64,000 nucleotides of DNA from Pseudanabaena sp. PCC 7367 (GCF_000317065.1 NC_019701.1:3978001-4042000), one strand, 5' to 3'. Counted from the first letter of the stretch, positions 53,520 through 63,576 are shown. Numbers and translations: made by a program. Notes: a model not told the origin generated them from the sequence alone.

Positions 53520-53921
53520 ATGCGATCAAGTACAACGCAGGAAGATCCCAATGCCAATATCGTGCCGCTGGATTTAGGTATCCTGGCGATCGCCCTGGGC
53601 GTTGCGATCTTTGTATTTGGTGCTGGGATTGGATTGCTGCTGCTCGATCATGATCCTGGTTCAGTCGATCGGTTTGTGCTGGAACCAGGGATCGATTATT
53701 TTGGCTCTGATTATTACCTGCTAGAAGTTGATAGCGTCAATCAATGTGTGGCGGAATGCTCAAAGCGGCGACGCTGTAAGGTATTTACCTATGTGAGTAC
53801 GGGGATGCAACCGCCTGATCATAACAATGATAAGCCGTTGTGCTGGCTGAAAGATCGAGTGCCGGAACCGTTTGAAGAGGCGGGGATGGTTTCGGGGGTG
53901 AAGCGATCTCAGCGAAGTTGA
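53520..53921 (+). CDS. membrane-anchored PAN/Apple-domain protein
   Basis: 133 residues: one membrane segment (about 17-40) and then a PAN/Apple-type domain (about 50-130) beginning EPGIDYFGSDYYLL, with NQCVAECSKRRRCKVFTYV and PLCWLKDRVP, whose Cys residues form the expected disulfides. PAN domains bind proteins or carbohydrates outside the cell. It begins 8 bp after the SIMPL gene and is probably in one operon with it. Confidence 0.75.
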   Translation: MRSSTTQEDPNANIVPLDLGILAIALGVAIFVFGAGIGLLLLDHDPGSVDRFVLEPGIDYFGSDYYLLEVDSVNQCVAECSKRRRCKVFTYVSTGMQPPDHNNDKPLCWLKDRVPEPFEEAGMVSGVKRSQRS

Positions 53922-54016
53922 TCCCAATGAACTAGCTAATTTTTTTGATCCAGCTTAATATAATTATTATATGTTTTAACGGGTAAATGTTTTAGATTTT
54001 TGCGTCTTAAACTAAT

Positions 54017-54616
54017 ATGGATTCTAATAATGTCAATTGTTTGGACATAGCACGTTATTTCATTGTTAGAGCCTATGAGGATGGGCTTGAGATAGAAATG
54101 ACAAATATGAAAGTGCTGAAACTTTTGTATTATGCTCAATGTCTTCATTTGGCGCTCTATGAGGAGCCTTTATTCCCTGAAGAGATCCAAGCTTGGCGAT
54201 ACGGCCCAGTCTGCCCACCTGCCTACAGGTTTTACAGTGAATTTGAAGCAAAGCAGTTACCTGTCCCTGTCAAGGACTTCCTCTCTAGGTTATCTTCAGA
54301 GCAACAAGATCTACTAGATGAAGTTTGGGCATATTTTGGCAAACATCATGCTTATCAACTCAGCGGCATGACGCACTTAGAGTTTCCCTGGAAAAATGCC
54401 CGCCAAGGATTGCCATCTGAGGCAAGTTCCACAGAGATGATTCTATTGGAAGATATGAAAAAGCTGGGGCAAAAGAAGCTTCAAGAAATTGAAACTGAAC
54501 ATCCTGCTTATATGCCTGTAATTACCAATATTTTAGAATCTGCCTTTAGCGATCGCGCCAAGGTGGAAGTAAAGCAAGGAGAGGTGCGTGGCTGGCTCGA
54601 ATCACTTCTCGATTAA
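54017..54616 (+). CDS. Panacea (DUF4065/SocA-like) domain protein
   Basis: The 199-residue protein has the Panacea pattern: VNCLDIARYFIVRAYEDGLE, MKVLKLLYYAQCLHLALYEE, and EEIQAWRYGPVCPPAYRFYS. These domains occur in the SocA antitoxin and as chaperone-like antitoxins for many toxins, and in phage-associated proteins. I see no toxin-like gene beside it: upstream is the PAN protein, downstream FHA-PrsW. A role as an orphan antitoxin is therefore only a guess. Confidence 0.82.
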   Translation: MDSNNVNCLDIARYFIVRAYEDGLEIEMTNMKVLKLLYYAQCLHLALYEEPLFPEEIQAWRYGPVCPPAYRFYSEFEAKQLPVPVKDFLSRLSSEQQDLLDEVWAYFGKHHAYQLSGMTHLEFPWKNARQGLPSEASSTEMILLEDMKKLGQKKLQEIETEHPAYMPVITNILESAFSDRAKVEVKQGEVRGWLESLLD

Positions 54617-54699
54617 TGCTACTGGTAAGTTTGAACGAAAGAAATAATCGGGCATAATAAACACATAACCACAGCCAAGCCATAACGCAACAAGCCAAA

Positions 54700-56022
54700 T
54701 TGCCCAAAGCCCTGTTAAGACAGTTGAACCTGAACGTGGCGCAGTCCACCTTCACCCTCCCCACCGCCCAAAGCCTGGTAATGGGGCGTGATCCACGCTG
54801 CCAGATTGTGATCGATCCCAACCTGTTTGGTGGCGTATCCCGTCGTCATGCCGAAATCAGAACCCAGGCCACCACCGAGGTAGACGGCAATCCCACCTGG
54901 CAAATTTGCGATCTGGGTAGCGCTAACGGTACCTTTGTGAATGGGGTGAGGATTCAGAATTGTAGAGACCTGCAACCGGGCGATCGCCTGATTCTTGGCA
55001 TCAACGGCCCCGAATTTGTGTTTGAGCATGAAGCCGCGATCGGCACTGTCGCCGCCGTCAACGATGTCCCTGCCAATCCCGCCACCTCCACTACGCTACT
55101 GACCTTTTCGCAACTAATCCCGATCGTTTCCACGGGCAAAGATCTGGTCGGCAAAGCCTATTTATTACCAGCGATCGCTACGGTCATTTTTGTGGTGATG
55201 ATGTTTGCCAGCCTTGGTCAACCGCGCATGTTTAATGGTGTGCTGTCCAGCTACCTGGCGATCGGCGCTTATTATTTTATCTATAAGCTCTGTGGCAAAA
55301 CCAAACCCTGGTGGATGATCCTGGGGTCAGCATTGATTACCGCTGGGATTCTGGTGAGTCCGCTTTTGGGGGTGTTTTTGTGGTTCTTCCGCGAAGTGCT
55401 GCCAGGGGAATTGCCCGATCCCAACCGCAGCGTTAGCCTGGTCACCGTGTTCATTGCCATGTTCTTTGGCGCTGGCCTGATGGAAGAACTACTCAAGGCG
55501 ATCCCAATTTTTGTGGCCATGTTCGCCGGATTGCAATTTAAGATGCCCTGGCGGGAGCGGATCGGCGTGTGGGAGCCATTGGATGGTATTTTACTGGGCA
55601 GTGCTTCGGCGATGGGATTTACGTTGCTGGAAACATTGGGGCAATATGTACCCAGTATTGTGCAGGGGGCAGCGGTGCAGTCTGGGAACCTGGCGCTAGG
55701 CGAATTAACTGGATTGCAGCTTTTGATCCCGCGTGTATTGGGATCGCTGGCGGGGCACATGGCCTATAGCGGTTATTTTGGCTATTTCATTGGCCTGAGC
55801 GTACTCAAACCCTCTAAGCGCTGGCAAATCCTGGCGGTGGGTTTTTTGAGTTCATCGTTGCTCCATGCCCTTTGGAATACCGGTGCAGCGGTGAGCTTCT
55901 GGTTATTAGTATTAGTGGGTGGGGTTTCCTATGCTTTCTTGGCAGCAGCGATCCTGAAGGCGCATGGATTCTCGGCTAAGGCCAGACTGAGGGCGATCGC
56001 CAGCCAGCATAAATCTAACTAA
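54700..56022 (+). CDS. FHA domain fused to PrsW-family intramembrane protease
   Basis: 440 residues with a TTG start; no ATG fits. The N-terminal FHA domain (about 15-110) has LVMGRDPRCQIVIDPN, GGVSRRHAEIRT and DLGSANGTFVNGVRIQ, which bind phosphothreonine. About eight membrane helices follow (160-430). They carry the PrsW motifs GLMEELLKAIPIF (EExxxK) near 255 and SSLLHALWNTG near 385, whose His is probably the catalytic metal ligand. PrsW proteases cut membrane anti-sigma factors or sensors. The fusion suggests a phospho-signal controls proteolysis. Confidence 0.88.
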   Translation: MPKALLRQLNLNVAQSTFTLPTAQSLVMGRDPRCQIVIDPNLFGGVSRRHAEIRTQATTEVDGNPTWQICDLGSANGTFVNGVRIQNCRDLQPGDRLILGINGPEFVFEHEAAIGTVAAVNDVPANPATSTTLLTFSQLIPIVSTGKDLVGKAYLLPAIATVIFVVMMFASLGQPRMFNGVLSSYLAIGAYYFIYKLCGKTKPWWMILGSALITAGILVSPLLGVFLWFFREVLPGELPDPNRSVSLVTVFIAMFFGAGLMEELLKAIPIFVAMFAGLQFKMPWRERIGVWEPLDGILLGSASAMGFTLLETLGQYVPSIVQGAAVQSGNLALGELTGLQLLIPRVLGSLAGHMAYSGYFGYFIGLSVLKPSKRWQILAVGFLSSSLLHALWNTGAAVSFWLLVLVGGVSYAFLAAAILKAHGFSAKARLRAIASQHKSN

Positions 56023-56046
56023 AGCAATCTAAATATTCTGAATATT

Positions 56047-56904
56047 CTAAATATATAAACCAGCCTTCCCCGCCGAGCCAAACAATCGCAGCTTGGTACA
56101 AATCACCGCTTGCATAGCCACCACAGCCGTAGACATGGTCTCAAGTAGATCAACGCTCCTTTCACCAGTAAAGATGGTTTTAACACTTTCCATATAGGTT
56201 GCCCGTACCTCGGTATTAACATTGAATTTGCAAATACCCAGATCGATCGATCGATGAATCATGTCTGCTGGCAATCCCGATGCACCATGCAGCACCAGGG
56301 GAATGTCGATTAGTTTACGCACCTTGGCGAGGCGATCGAAATCCAGCTTGGGTTTGCTGTAGTATTTACCATGCACATTGCCGATCGTGACCGCCAGAGC
56401 ATCCACCTTGGTCGCGGCGACAAATTCAACTGCCTGCTGGGGATCGGTCATTTTTGCTTCTTTTTCGGTTACGGTCAGGCTATCTTCGCTACCACTAATT
56501 CTGCCAATTTCTGCTTCCACTGCTGCACCTTTGGCATGGGCCAACTCGGTCATTTTGCGAGTGAATTCCAAATTCTCCTGGAATGGCATGGACGAACCAT
56601 CCGCCATAATCGATGACATGCCAGCTTCGAGGGCAAAGGCGATCGCTGATTCTGACTCACTGTGATCGAGTTGCACTGACATGGGCACCTGAGCTGACTT
56701 TGCCGCCTCCGTACACATGGCTACCAATCCTGAACCGCCATACCGCAAAGATGCCGGATGCATTTGCAACATCGCTGGGCTTTCGCTCATCTCAGCCGCC
56801 TGCACCACTGCTTTTACACCTTCGAGATTGTAAATATTGAAAGCACCCACAGCAAAGGATTTAGCGGTAGCGATTTCTAGCAGGGTTTTGGTTGAGATCA
56901 GCAT
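56047..56904 (-). CDS. class II aldolase (ketose-bisphosphate aldolase, GatY/KbaY/Fba-like)
   Basis: The 285-residue protein is a class II aldolase: MLISTKTLLEIATAKSFAVG, AFNIYNLEGVKAVVQAAEMS, zinc ligands in VQLDHSES, the second His in TIGNVHGKYY, the third in LVLHGASGLPADMI, and ICKFNVNTEVRATYM at the phosphate site. Length and features suit KbaY/GatY-type aldolases better than the longer cyanobacterial FbaA (about 360 residues). It cleaves a ketose bisphosphate to two triose units; the natural substrate is not certain. It is convergent with the FHA-PrsW gene, 24 bp away. Confidence 0.85.
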   Translation of the reverse strand: MLISTKTLLEIATAKSFAVGAFNIYNLEGVKAVVQAAEMSESPAMLQMHPASLRYGGSGLVAMCTEAAKSAQVPMSVQLDHSESESAIAFALEAGMSSIMADGSSMPFQENLEFTRKMTELAHAKGAAVEAEIGRISGSEDSLTVTEKEAKMTDPQQAVEFVAATKVDALAVTIGNVHGKYYSKPKLDFDRLAKVRKLIDIPLVLHGASGLPADMIHRSIDLGICKFNVNTEVRATYMESVKTIFTGERSVDLLETMSTAVVAMQAVICTKLRLFGSAGKAGLYI

Positions 56905-58091
56905 ATGAGTTTTTCTGGTTTGGCAGCGGTTAGCTTAATTAGAATCCAAATTTAGCAGCGATCGCAAGTATTTATAGCGGTTACCTAGTAAGGCAAGTAA
57001 TCCAAGTGCAAACGAATACCACAGTAGAGTTTAGAATAAAAACGATCGCAAATGGCCTTAACAAAGATAAAGATAAAGAATAGAGACTATAAGCCTAAGT
57101 TCGACATAGCTTGATATCCCTTCACTTAATCTTGATACGGGTCTTGATACGGGATAGCCTGAGATTGCTTGCCTAGAAGCGATCTTCTTGCCTCGAGCTG
57201 ATATTAACCCGATTAGATTCGGCTGCCTGGTTCTTATGGGTAATCTTGTGGACTTTTGCTCTAGGGCTCCATTGGACATTACCAGACATTAAGGGTAGAC
57301 ATGGGATAATAGGGCATGATGAATGGTTGATATAAAAATGGGATATTAAGCTGATCAGCTTACACTTGAGATTTTAGATTAAGGCTACCCCATTATTTTC
57401 AATTTATTCCTTGCTTTACAACCCTGATTGTATTTGCCCTAACAACTGTAAATATCTCTATGGGTATATATTTGAGCATATAGTCTATCTTAACCACCTT
57501 AACCACCAAGTCAGATCGCCAGAAGTATAATCCGGTAACATCTAACAACGGTATGGTTCGGTATGGTTAAATAGGCAGCTTTGGGAAATGATGCTGGAGT
57601 GAGTCCCACTATTTATACCTGTAGATCCTTAACTATGCAGAAATGTCGAAACAGGTTGGATAATCAAAAGTTATTGCAAAGCACCCTAATCGTCTTTCTC
57701 AGACTAGTATTGCGCTAAGTTCATTATTATGATGAATAGCCATATTTTGAAATACTTGTATGCCAAGAGCGTTTTGTAAAAGTTACTTACTAATCCTAAT
57801 TTGCTAATCCTGATGTGAAAGAGTAATAGCTATATTGAACCAGCGAATCCCAATAGACCATTAGAGTATTTAGAGTAAATAGGTATGCGGCCTGATTAAG
57901 CTTAACGATATCGCAAATTGCGGAACAAATCGCTGAACAAATTGCTAAGTGAGACTACATGAATCAGAGCGATCGCCGCCACCCTAATTATTTAGCTTAA
58001 GTAGTTTTAAGTAGCGCCATTCCGTTAGTCCCATGAGAATCGAACCTAATCACCACCGATCACATCAGATGGAGCACATCTGGAGGTAACA
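56905..58091. other. long intergenic region
   Basis: About 1.2 kb between divergent genes with no supported gene. Two small direct repeats are visible: AAAGATA three times near 57063, and a CTTGATACGGG pair near 57131. The right part is probably the long promoter/leader of the GDP-mannose pyrophosphorylase gene, whose ATG follows GGAGGTAAC. Confidence 0.5.
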
Positions 58092-60653
58092 ATGAGAGCA
58101 GTTTTAATGGCAGGTGGTTCGGGTACTAGGTTACGCCCTCTTACCTGCGATCTGCCTAAACCGATGGTCTCGATTTTAAATCGACCGATCACTGAGCATA
58201 TCCTGAATCTACTCACCCGCCACCACATCCACGAGGTGATCGCTACACTCCATTATCTGCCGGACTCGATTAGAGACTATTTTGGTGATGGCTCTGATTT
58301 TAATGTGACGATGCGCTATGTGGTGGAAGAGGATGCGCCATTGGGAACAGCGGGCTGTGTCAAAAATGTGGAGCATTTACTGGATAGCACCTTTATTGTG
58401 ATCAGTGGCGATAGCATTACGGACATCGACCTGAGCAAGGCGATCGCCTTTCATCAGCGCAAAGGATCGAAGGCAACTTTGGTCTTGAAGCGAGTCAATG
58501 ATCCGATGGCTTTTGGGGTCGTAATCACCGACGACCAATATCGAATCAGGCGTTTTTTAGAGAAACCTTCCAGCAGCGAAGTATTTTCCGATACGGTCAA
58601 TACGGGTATTTATATTCTGGAACCAGAGGTATTGCAATATCTCTCTGCTGATGAACCCAGTGATTTTTCCCAGGATCTCTTTCCCCTTTTACTGGAAAAT
58701 AAAGTGCCCATGTATGGCTATATTGCCGATGGCTACTGGTGTGATGTCGGTTCCCTTGATGCCTATCGTCAGGCTCAATACGATGCGATCCGCAATCGGG
58801 TTAGTTTGGAGTTGGAATATTTGCAACTGCGCACCGGAATCTGGGTCGGCCAGAACACCATGATCGATCCCACCGCTTTTATTGAAGCGCCGGTTTTGAT
58901 TGGTGATAATTGCTCGATCGGGCCAAGGGTGCATATTTCCGCCGGCACGATCATTGGCGATCATGTCACGATCCGCGCCGATGCCGATCTGCAACACCCA
59001 ATTATTTGTAATAGCGTTGTGGTAGGAGAAGAGAGCCATCTATGGGCCTGCACGGTGGCTCGCAATTCCCGTATCAGTCGCCGCAGCCATCTGATGGAAG
59101 GGGCAGTGGTGGGCGCTAATGCGGTGGTGGGTGAAGAAGCACGGATTTGCGCCAATGTGCGGATCTGGCCAGAGAAAAAAGTTGAAGATGGCGCTACCCT
59201 CAATCACAATTTGATTTGGGGCTCGATGGCGGTGCGGAATTTATTTGGCCATCGGGGTGTTTCTGGTTTAGCCAACATTGACATTACACCTGAATTTGCA
59301 GTTAAGCTGGGCGCAGCCTATGGCGCTACCCTCAAGCCTGGTGCGCAGGTAATGGTGTCGCGGGATCAACGTACCGTATGTCGGATGGTGACCCGATCGC
59401 TCATTTCCGGATTAATGTCGGTGGGAATTACCATTCGCAACCTGGAAGCAACCGCAATTCCGATCGCTCGCTACATTGCCCCTAGCTTGACTGTGGAAGG
59501 GGGCATTCATGTGCGGTTACATCCCGACAAAAGCGATCATATTTTGATCGAGTTTTTGGATAACAATGGCATTAACATCGATAAGAAAAAAGAGAAAAAG
59601 ATCGAAGGCACTTATTTTAAAGAAGACTTTCGCCGTGCCCGAATCGAAGAGATCGGCCAGATTAACTATCCTTCCAGAATTTTTGAATATTACAGTAGTG
59701 GCTTTGCCAGGAACCTGAACACAGAAGCGCTGCGGGGTAGTGGTCACAAAAAAATTGTGATCGATTATGCCTATGCTGTTTCCGGTGCAGTGCTGCCGCG
59801 TATTCTGGGTAAATATGGCTCTGATGTGGTGGTAATGAATGCCAGTTTGCATGATCGCGCTCCCACCAGGGGCGATCGAGAAAAGATGCTCGATCAGCTC
59901 AGTGATGTAGTAACTGCCTTAAAAGCAAACTTTGGTGTGCAAGTGTTTGCGAATGGCGAAAAGCTGGTGATTATCGATGAACGAGGTAAGGCAATTAGGG
60001 GCGAAATCCTGACCGGAATCATGGCAGAAATGGCTTTTACGGCCAATCCCCGTGGCACCATCGTTATTCCCATGTCAGTCTCTGGCATTGTTGAACAACT
60101 GGCCAAAAAGCACCAGGGCAGAGTATTGCGTACTAAAGATAATCCCACTGCGGTGATGATGGCCTGTGCCAGTAATAGTGAGGTGATTTTAGGTGGTTCC
60201 TCGGAAATGGGTTTCATCTTCCCGCAGCTCCACACTGGATTTGATGCCATGTTCTCGATCGCCAAAATCATTGAATGGCTGACAATTCAAGAACGTTCGA
60301 CTTCGCACTTGCGTCAGAGCCTGCCCCAGGTAAACTATTGTGCCCAGAAAATCCGCTGCTCTTGGGGGATTAAGGGTTCTTTGATGCGACATCTGGTTGA
60401 ATCCCATCAACACCATCGCCTAGAATTGATCGATGGGATCAAAATTTGCTATGACGATGATGATTGGGTCTTGGTGCTGCCGGATGCTGGTGAGCCAATG
60501 GTACATGTCTATGCCAGTAGTGCAAATAAAGGCGAAGTGGGCTTACCCTGGGTCGAGCTGCAGGTCAAAGAGATGTGTGATTACATCGAAACTTTTTGTC
60601 GCCTCCAAAGCTCACTCAACAAAGAAGCGGCAGGATCAGGGCTAGGGCTATAG
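58092..60653 (+). CDS. mannose-1-phosphate guanylyltransferase fused to a degenerate phosphomannomutase-like domain
   Basis: 853 residues with a GGAGG site before the ATG. The nucleotidyltransferase domain (about 1-235) has MRAVLMAGGSGTRLRPLTCD and VISGDSITDIDLSKA. A left-handed beta helix follows (about 250-375, hexapeptides such as IGDHVTIRADADL). The C-terminal phosphohexomutase-like domain (about 390-840) opens AAYGATLKPGAQVMVSRDQR. The active-site phosphoserine loop is GGIHVRLHPDKSD, with no Ser in the usual place. The metal-binding DGDGDR region reads FANGEKLVIIDERG. So the mutase half looks catalytically dead, while the transferase half looks active. It makes GDP-mannose for cell-envelope glycans. 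Confidence 0.9.
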   Translation: MRAVLMAGGSGTRLRPLTCDLPKPMVSILNRPITEHILNLLTRHHIHEVIATLHYLPDSIRDYFGDGSDFNVTMRYVVEEDAPLGTAGCVKNVEHLLDSTFIVISGDSITDIDLSKAIAFHQRKGSKATLVLKRVNDPMAFGVVITDDQYRIRRFLEKPSSSEVFSDTVNTGIYILEPEVLQYLSADEPSDFSQDLFPLLLENKVPMYGYIADGYWCDVGSLDAYRQAQYDAIRNRVSLELEYLQLRTGIWVGQNTMIDPTAFIEAPVLIGDNCSIGPRVHISAGTIIGDHVTIRADADLQHPIICNSVVVGEESHLWACTVARNSRISRRSHLMEGAVVGANAVVGEEARICANVRIWPEKKVEDGATLNHNLIWGSMAVRNLFGHRGVSGLANIDITPEFAVKLGAAYGATLKPGAQVMVSRDQRTVCRMVTRSLISGLMSVGITIRNLEATAIPIARYIAPSLTVEGGIHVRLHPDKSDHILIEFLDNNGINIDKKKEKKIEGTYFKEDFRRARIEEIGQINYPSRIFEYYSSGFARNLNTEALRGSGHKKIVIDYAYAVSGAVLPRILGKYGSDVVVMNASLHDRAPTRGDREKMLDQLSDVVTALKANFGVQVFANGEKLVIIDERGKAIRGEILTGIMAEMAFTANPRGTIVIPMSVSGIVEQLAKKHQGRVLRTKDNPTAVMMACASNSEVILGGSSEMGFIFPQLHTGFDAMFSIAKIIEWLTIQERSTSHLRQSLPQVNYCAQKIRCSWGIKGSLMRHLVESHQHHRLELIDGIKICYDDDDWVLVLPDAGEPMVHVYASSANKGEVGLPWVELQVKEMCDYIETFCRLQSSLNKEAAGSGLGL

Positions 60654-60792
60654 CCAAGCTCCAAAAAATCATGCAGATATTGCAAGTTCCAATTAGGTAT
60701 TGAAATTAGGTCTTGAAATAGAGCAATATAGCTTCTTAGCGGAAAGGCGGATAATATTATTGTTTAGCAGGATTCGAGCAAAAATTTAAGCA

Positions 60793-62802
60793 ATGCAGGC
60801 ACCATTTCCCGATCGCCAGGATATGATTAGTTGGCAGACTAAGGCTCTAGAGATTCTCTCTTGCTTAAACTATCGTGGTGGCAAATTAAGCGAATACCTC
60901 GATACGATCGCTAAAAATATGAGTGTTCTGGTTGGCTTGGATTGGTCAGTTGTGACCCTGTGCGACGAACAAAAAGGCTCCGATCGAATCCTGGCTAGTT
61001 CCATTGACATTGGTGCGGCAGCAGAAAAAGTCTATGAGTTGCACGGTACTCTCACCAATACTGTAGTTAATACTGGTGAACCTTTAGTGGTTGAAGATAC
61101 GAATAGTTGTACTCAATATGGTCAAGCGCCAGAGGGATATCAAGCTTATTTGGGAGTGCCAATGCGAACCGCTGATGGTAATTTAATTGGTACTATTTGT
61201 TCGTTTCATCGATCGCCCCGACAATTTAGTGCGGATGAAGTGCAACTGGCTACCATTTTTGCGGAACGGGCTGCCAATGCGATCGACAACTATCAGCTCT
61301 ATCAAATGCAGCAAGAGTTAAATCAAAAACTGGCCACTGAGATTGAGGAACGGAAAGAAGCCGAAATTGCCCTTAAGGCGAGTGAGAAGAGATTTCGGAA
61401 TATTTTTGAATTTTCCAACGATGCGATTTTTATTCTCGATCCAGGCAACGATAAAATTATTCTTGCCAATCCTAAAGCCTCTCAACTACTCGGATATAGC
61501 ACCGGGGAACTCAAAACTTTGAGCATTTCCCAAGTTCATCCCGAAGAAATGGCCAAGCTGAAGGAATTTGGGGATTTAGTCTATGCCCAGGGCTATGGCT
61601 GGACTGATGAATTATTCTGCCTGGGCAGCAATGGTGAAAAAATTGATTGTGAAATATCTGCTTCACCGATCGAAATTGGCGATCGCACCTGTATTTTGGC
61701 TCTGGTCAGGGATATTCGTGCCCGTAAACATGCCGAGAAAGCACTGCGTGATAGTGAAATGCGGTTTCGGACTCTGGTGGAAAATGCCGCCGATTCTTTC
61801 TTGCTGATCAACTCAGCGGGGCAGCTTTTGGATGTAAACCAGAGCGCCTGTGATACCTATGGTTACAGCCGAGAAGAGATGTGTCAGCTCTCGATCGCAG
61901 ATATTGAAACAAAGTATAGCCTGGCGCAGATTGAAGAAATTCGCCGTCAGTTTTCCTGTGATCAACCCCATGCCCTTGAAGGGATTCATCGCCGCCGCGA
62001 TGGTTCGGTTTTCCCCGCCGAAGCCCGGATCAGCCTGTTTGAATCCGTTGGCGAAACCCTTGAGCTAGCCTTGGTACGAGATATTAGCGATCGCCTTACG
62101 GCTGAACGTGCCCTCCGGCATCTAGCTGAAATTGGCGAACTGGCAACCATGATTGTACATGAAGTTCGCAATCCCCTCACTACGGTTTTGATGGGTTTGA
62201 ATTTCTTTAAAAGGTTAGAGCTGGAGCAAGCTGCCCTTAAACGACTGAATCTTGCATCTAGTGAAGGCGATCGCCTAAAGCGATTACTCAACGAGATTTT
62301 GCTCTATGCGAAGGAACCTTCCCTGGAAAAGGAATATATTGAAATTGGTGCTTATGTAGAAAAGATTCTCGAAACTTTGCAGGACAATCCCACGGTAATG
62401 TCCCATCAGATCCAATTCACAACCGTAACCACACCATTATTCGTAAAAGCGGATGCCGACAAGATCAAGCAAGTAATTATTAACTTAGTTACCAATGCCT
62501 GTGAAGCTAGCCCGATCGGTAGCAAGATTAGCGTTACAATTGAACCCGATCGTGCTGCAGTTCCGCCCTGCTGTGTTTATATAAATGTTCAGAATGGTGG
62601 CGAGCCGATTCCACCCGCAGTTTTACCCAAGCTAACTAAACCTTTCTTTACCACCAAGTCAGCGGGGAATGGCCTGGGATTAGCGATCGTATCGCGGATT
62701 ATTGAGGCGCATAACGGCGAACTGGTAATCACTTCGACTGAGGCAAAAGGAACTGTGGTACGGGTGCAATTACCGATCTCAACCAATGCAAACCAGAATT
62801 AG
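60793..62802 (+). CDS. sensor histidine kinase, GAF-PAS-PAS-HisKA-HATPase
   Basis: The 669-residue soluble sensor kinase has a GAF domain (about 20-175, with GEPLVVEDTNSCTQYG and LGVPMRTADGNLIGTICSF), a helical linker (about 180-200), PAS1 (about 200-310: FRNIFEFSNDAIFILDPGND), PAS2 (about 320-440: FRTLVENAADSFLLINSAGQ), the dimerisation helix with phospho-acceptor His in TMIVHEVRNPLTTVLMG, N-box LVTNACEASPIG, and G-boxes TTKSAGNGLGLAIVSRIIEA. No membrane segment is seen. The ligand is unknown. No response regulator is adjacent. Confidence 0.93.
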   Translation: MQAPFPDRQDMISWQTKALEILSCLNYRGGKLSEYLDTIAKNMSVLVGLDWSVVTLCDEQKGSDRILASSIDIGAAAEKVYELHGTLTNTVVNTGEPLVVEDTNSCTQYGQAPEGYQAYLGVPMRTADGNLIGTICSFHRSPRQFSADEVQLATIFAERAANAIDNYQLYQMQQELNQKLATEIEERKEAEIALKASEKRFRNIFEFSNDAIFILDPGNDKIILANPKASQLLGYSTGELKTLSISQVHPEEMAKLKEFGDLVYAQGYGWTDELFCLGSNGEKIDCEISASPIEIGDRTCILALVRDIRARKHAEKALRDSEMRFRTLVENAADSFLLINSAGQLLDVNQSACDTYGYSREEMCQLSIADIETKYSLAQIEEIRRQFSCDQPHALEGIHRRRDGSVFPAEARISLFESVGETLELALVRDISDRLTAERALRHLAEIGELATMIVHEVRNPLTTVLMGLNFFKRLELEQAALKRLNLASSEGDRLKRLLNEILLYAKEPSLEKEYIEIGAYVEKILETLQDNPTVMSHQIQFTTVTTPLFVKADADKIKQVIINLVTNACEASPIGSKISVTIEPDRAAVPPCCVYINVQNGGEPIPPAVLPKLTKPFFTTKSAGNGLGLAIVSRIIEAHNGELVITSTEAKGTVVRVQLPISTNANQN

Positions 62803-62867
62803 GCCCCATGAGTTTGTATGTTTAATGTTTTTCGATCGTGCTGATTGCAATGCTGAACATGCAAAAA

Positions 62868-63269
62868 TTAGGACTGCTGTTTTTTACCCCGCTTAATTAC
62901 TTCTTGAATTGTCAACAGAAATATACCCAATGCTACTACGCCAAAGATCATGGTTGCACCAGTGCCCAGGGCTAATAGAAAAGTTCTGACGGTTGTGCTC
63001 ACTCGCATCGCCAGGGTATTACTACTGGTGATAGGATTTTGGGCTAATTTCACCGCAACGCTGTTGGTAAAGAAATATAACCCCACGGCGATCGCCCCTG
63101 CCATTAATACGCCACTGAGATTTTGAATCACCATACTCATCGTGCTAGGTGGTGCTTTTGGTTTCTCCTGGGCGGTCTTAGTCTTATTTATCACATTTTC
63201 TGCTGATGTTGCTTCCTGCTCTAGATCTGATTCAGGGGCAGGAATGGCGGGACTATTTTCTTGACTCAT
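62868..63269 (-). CDS. DUF3082 family membrane protein
   Basis: The 133-residue protein has a low-complexity N terminus (about 1-45, Glu/Pro/Thr-rich), then two membrane helices (about 50-72 and 98-122) with NLSGVLMAGAIAVGLYFFTN between and FGVVALGIFLLTIQEVIKR near the end. The pattern fits the DUF3082 family of cyanobacteria and plastids, of unknown function. It is convergent with the histidine kinase gene, 65 bp away. Confidence 0.82.
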   Translation of the reverse strand: MSQENSPAIPAPESDLEQEATSAENVINKTKTAQEKPKAPPSTMSMVIQNLSGVLMAGAIAVGLYFFTNSVAVKLAQNPITSSNTLAMRVSTTVRTFLLALGTGATMIFGVVALGIFLLTIQEVIKRGKKQQS

Positions 63270-63576
63270 GGGAATTAATCTGGCTCAAAGTTGTAAACTG
63301 CGATGTTGATAATCAGATCAATCTACTAGGGCTGTAATTGATTGATCCGGATCTAATCATATTCTAATTTCTAATTCAGTTGCAGTTTGCCCAGATTCTC
63401 CGGGTTAGCTATTAGTGTATAATGTTGGATTTCCCAGGATTAGCATGGTGTTGAGGCTTCTTTAGCAATTGAGCCATCGGTAGGAATTAAATTGATGAAT
63501 TTTGCCATCCACTTGCTATGCACCTGATCTAATTTAAGATATTTGGGTATGCAAATTAGCGGCTAAGGAGATTTAG
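63270..63576. other. intergenic, no gene seen
   Basis: 307 bases between divergent genes. It ends in an AAGGAG ribosome-binding site 6 bases before the methyltransferase ATG. No other feature is visible. Confidence 0.5.

Noticed and set aside
57063-57160. Short direct repeats (AAAGATA and CTTGATACGGG) as a regulatory array
   Set aside because: Only two or three short copies, with no symmetry or placement that supports an operator.
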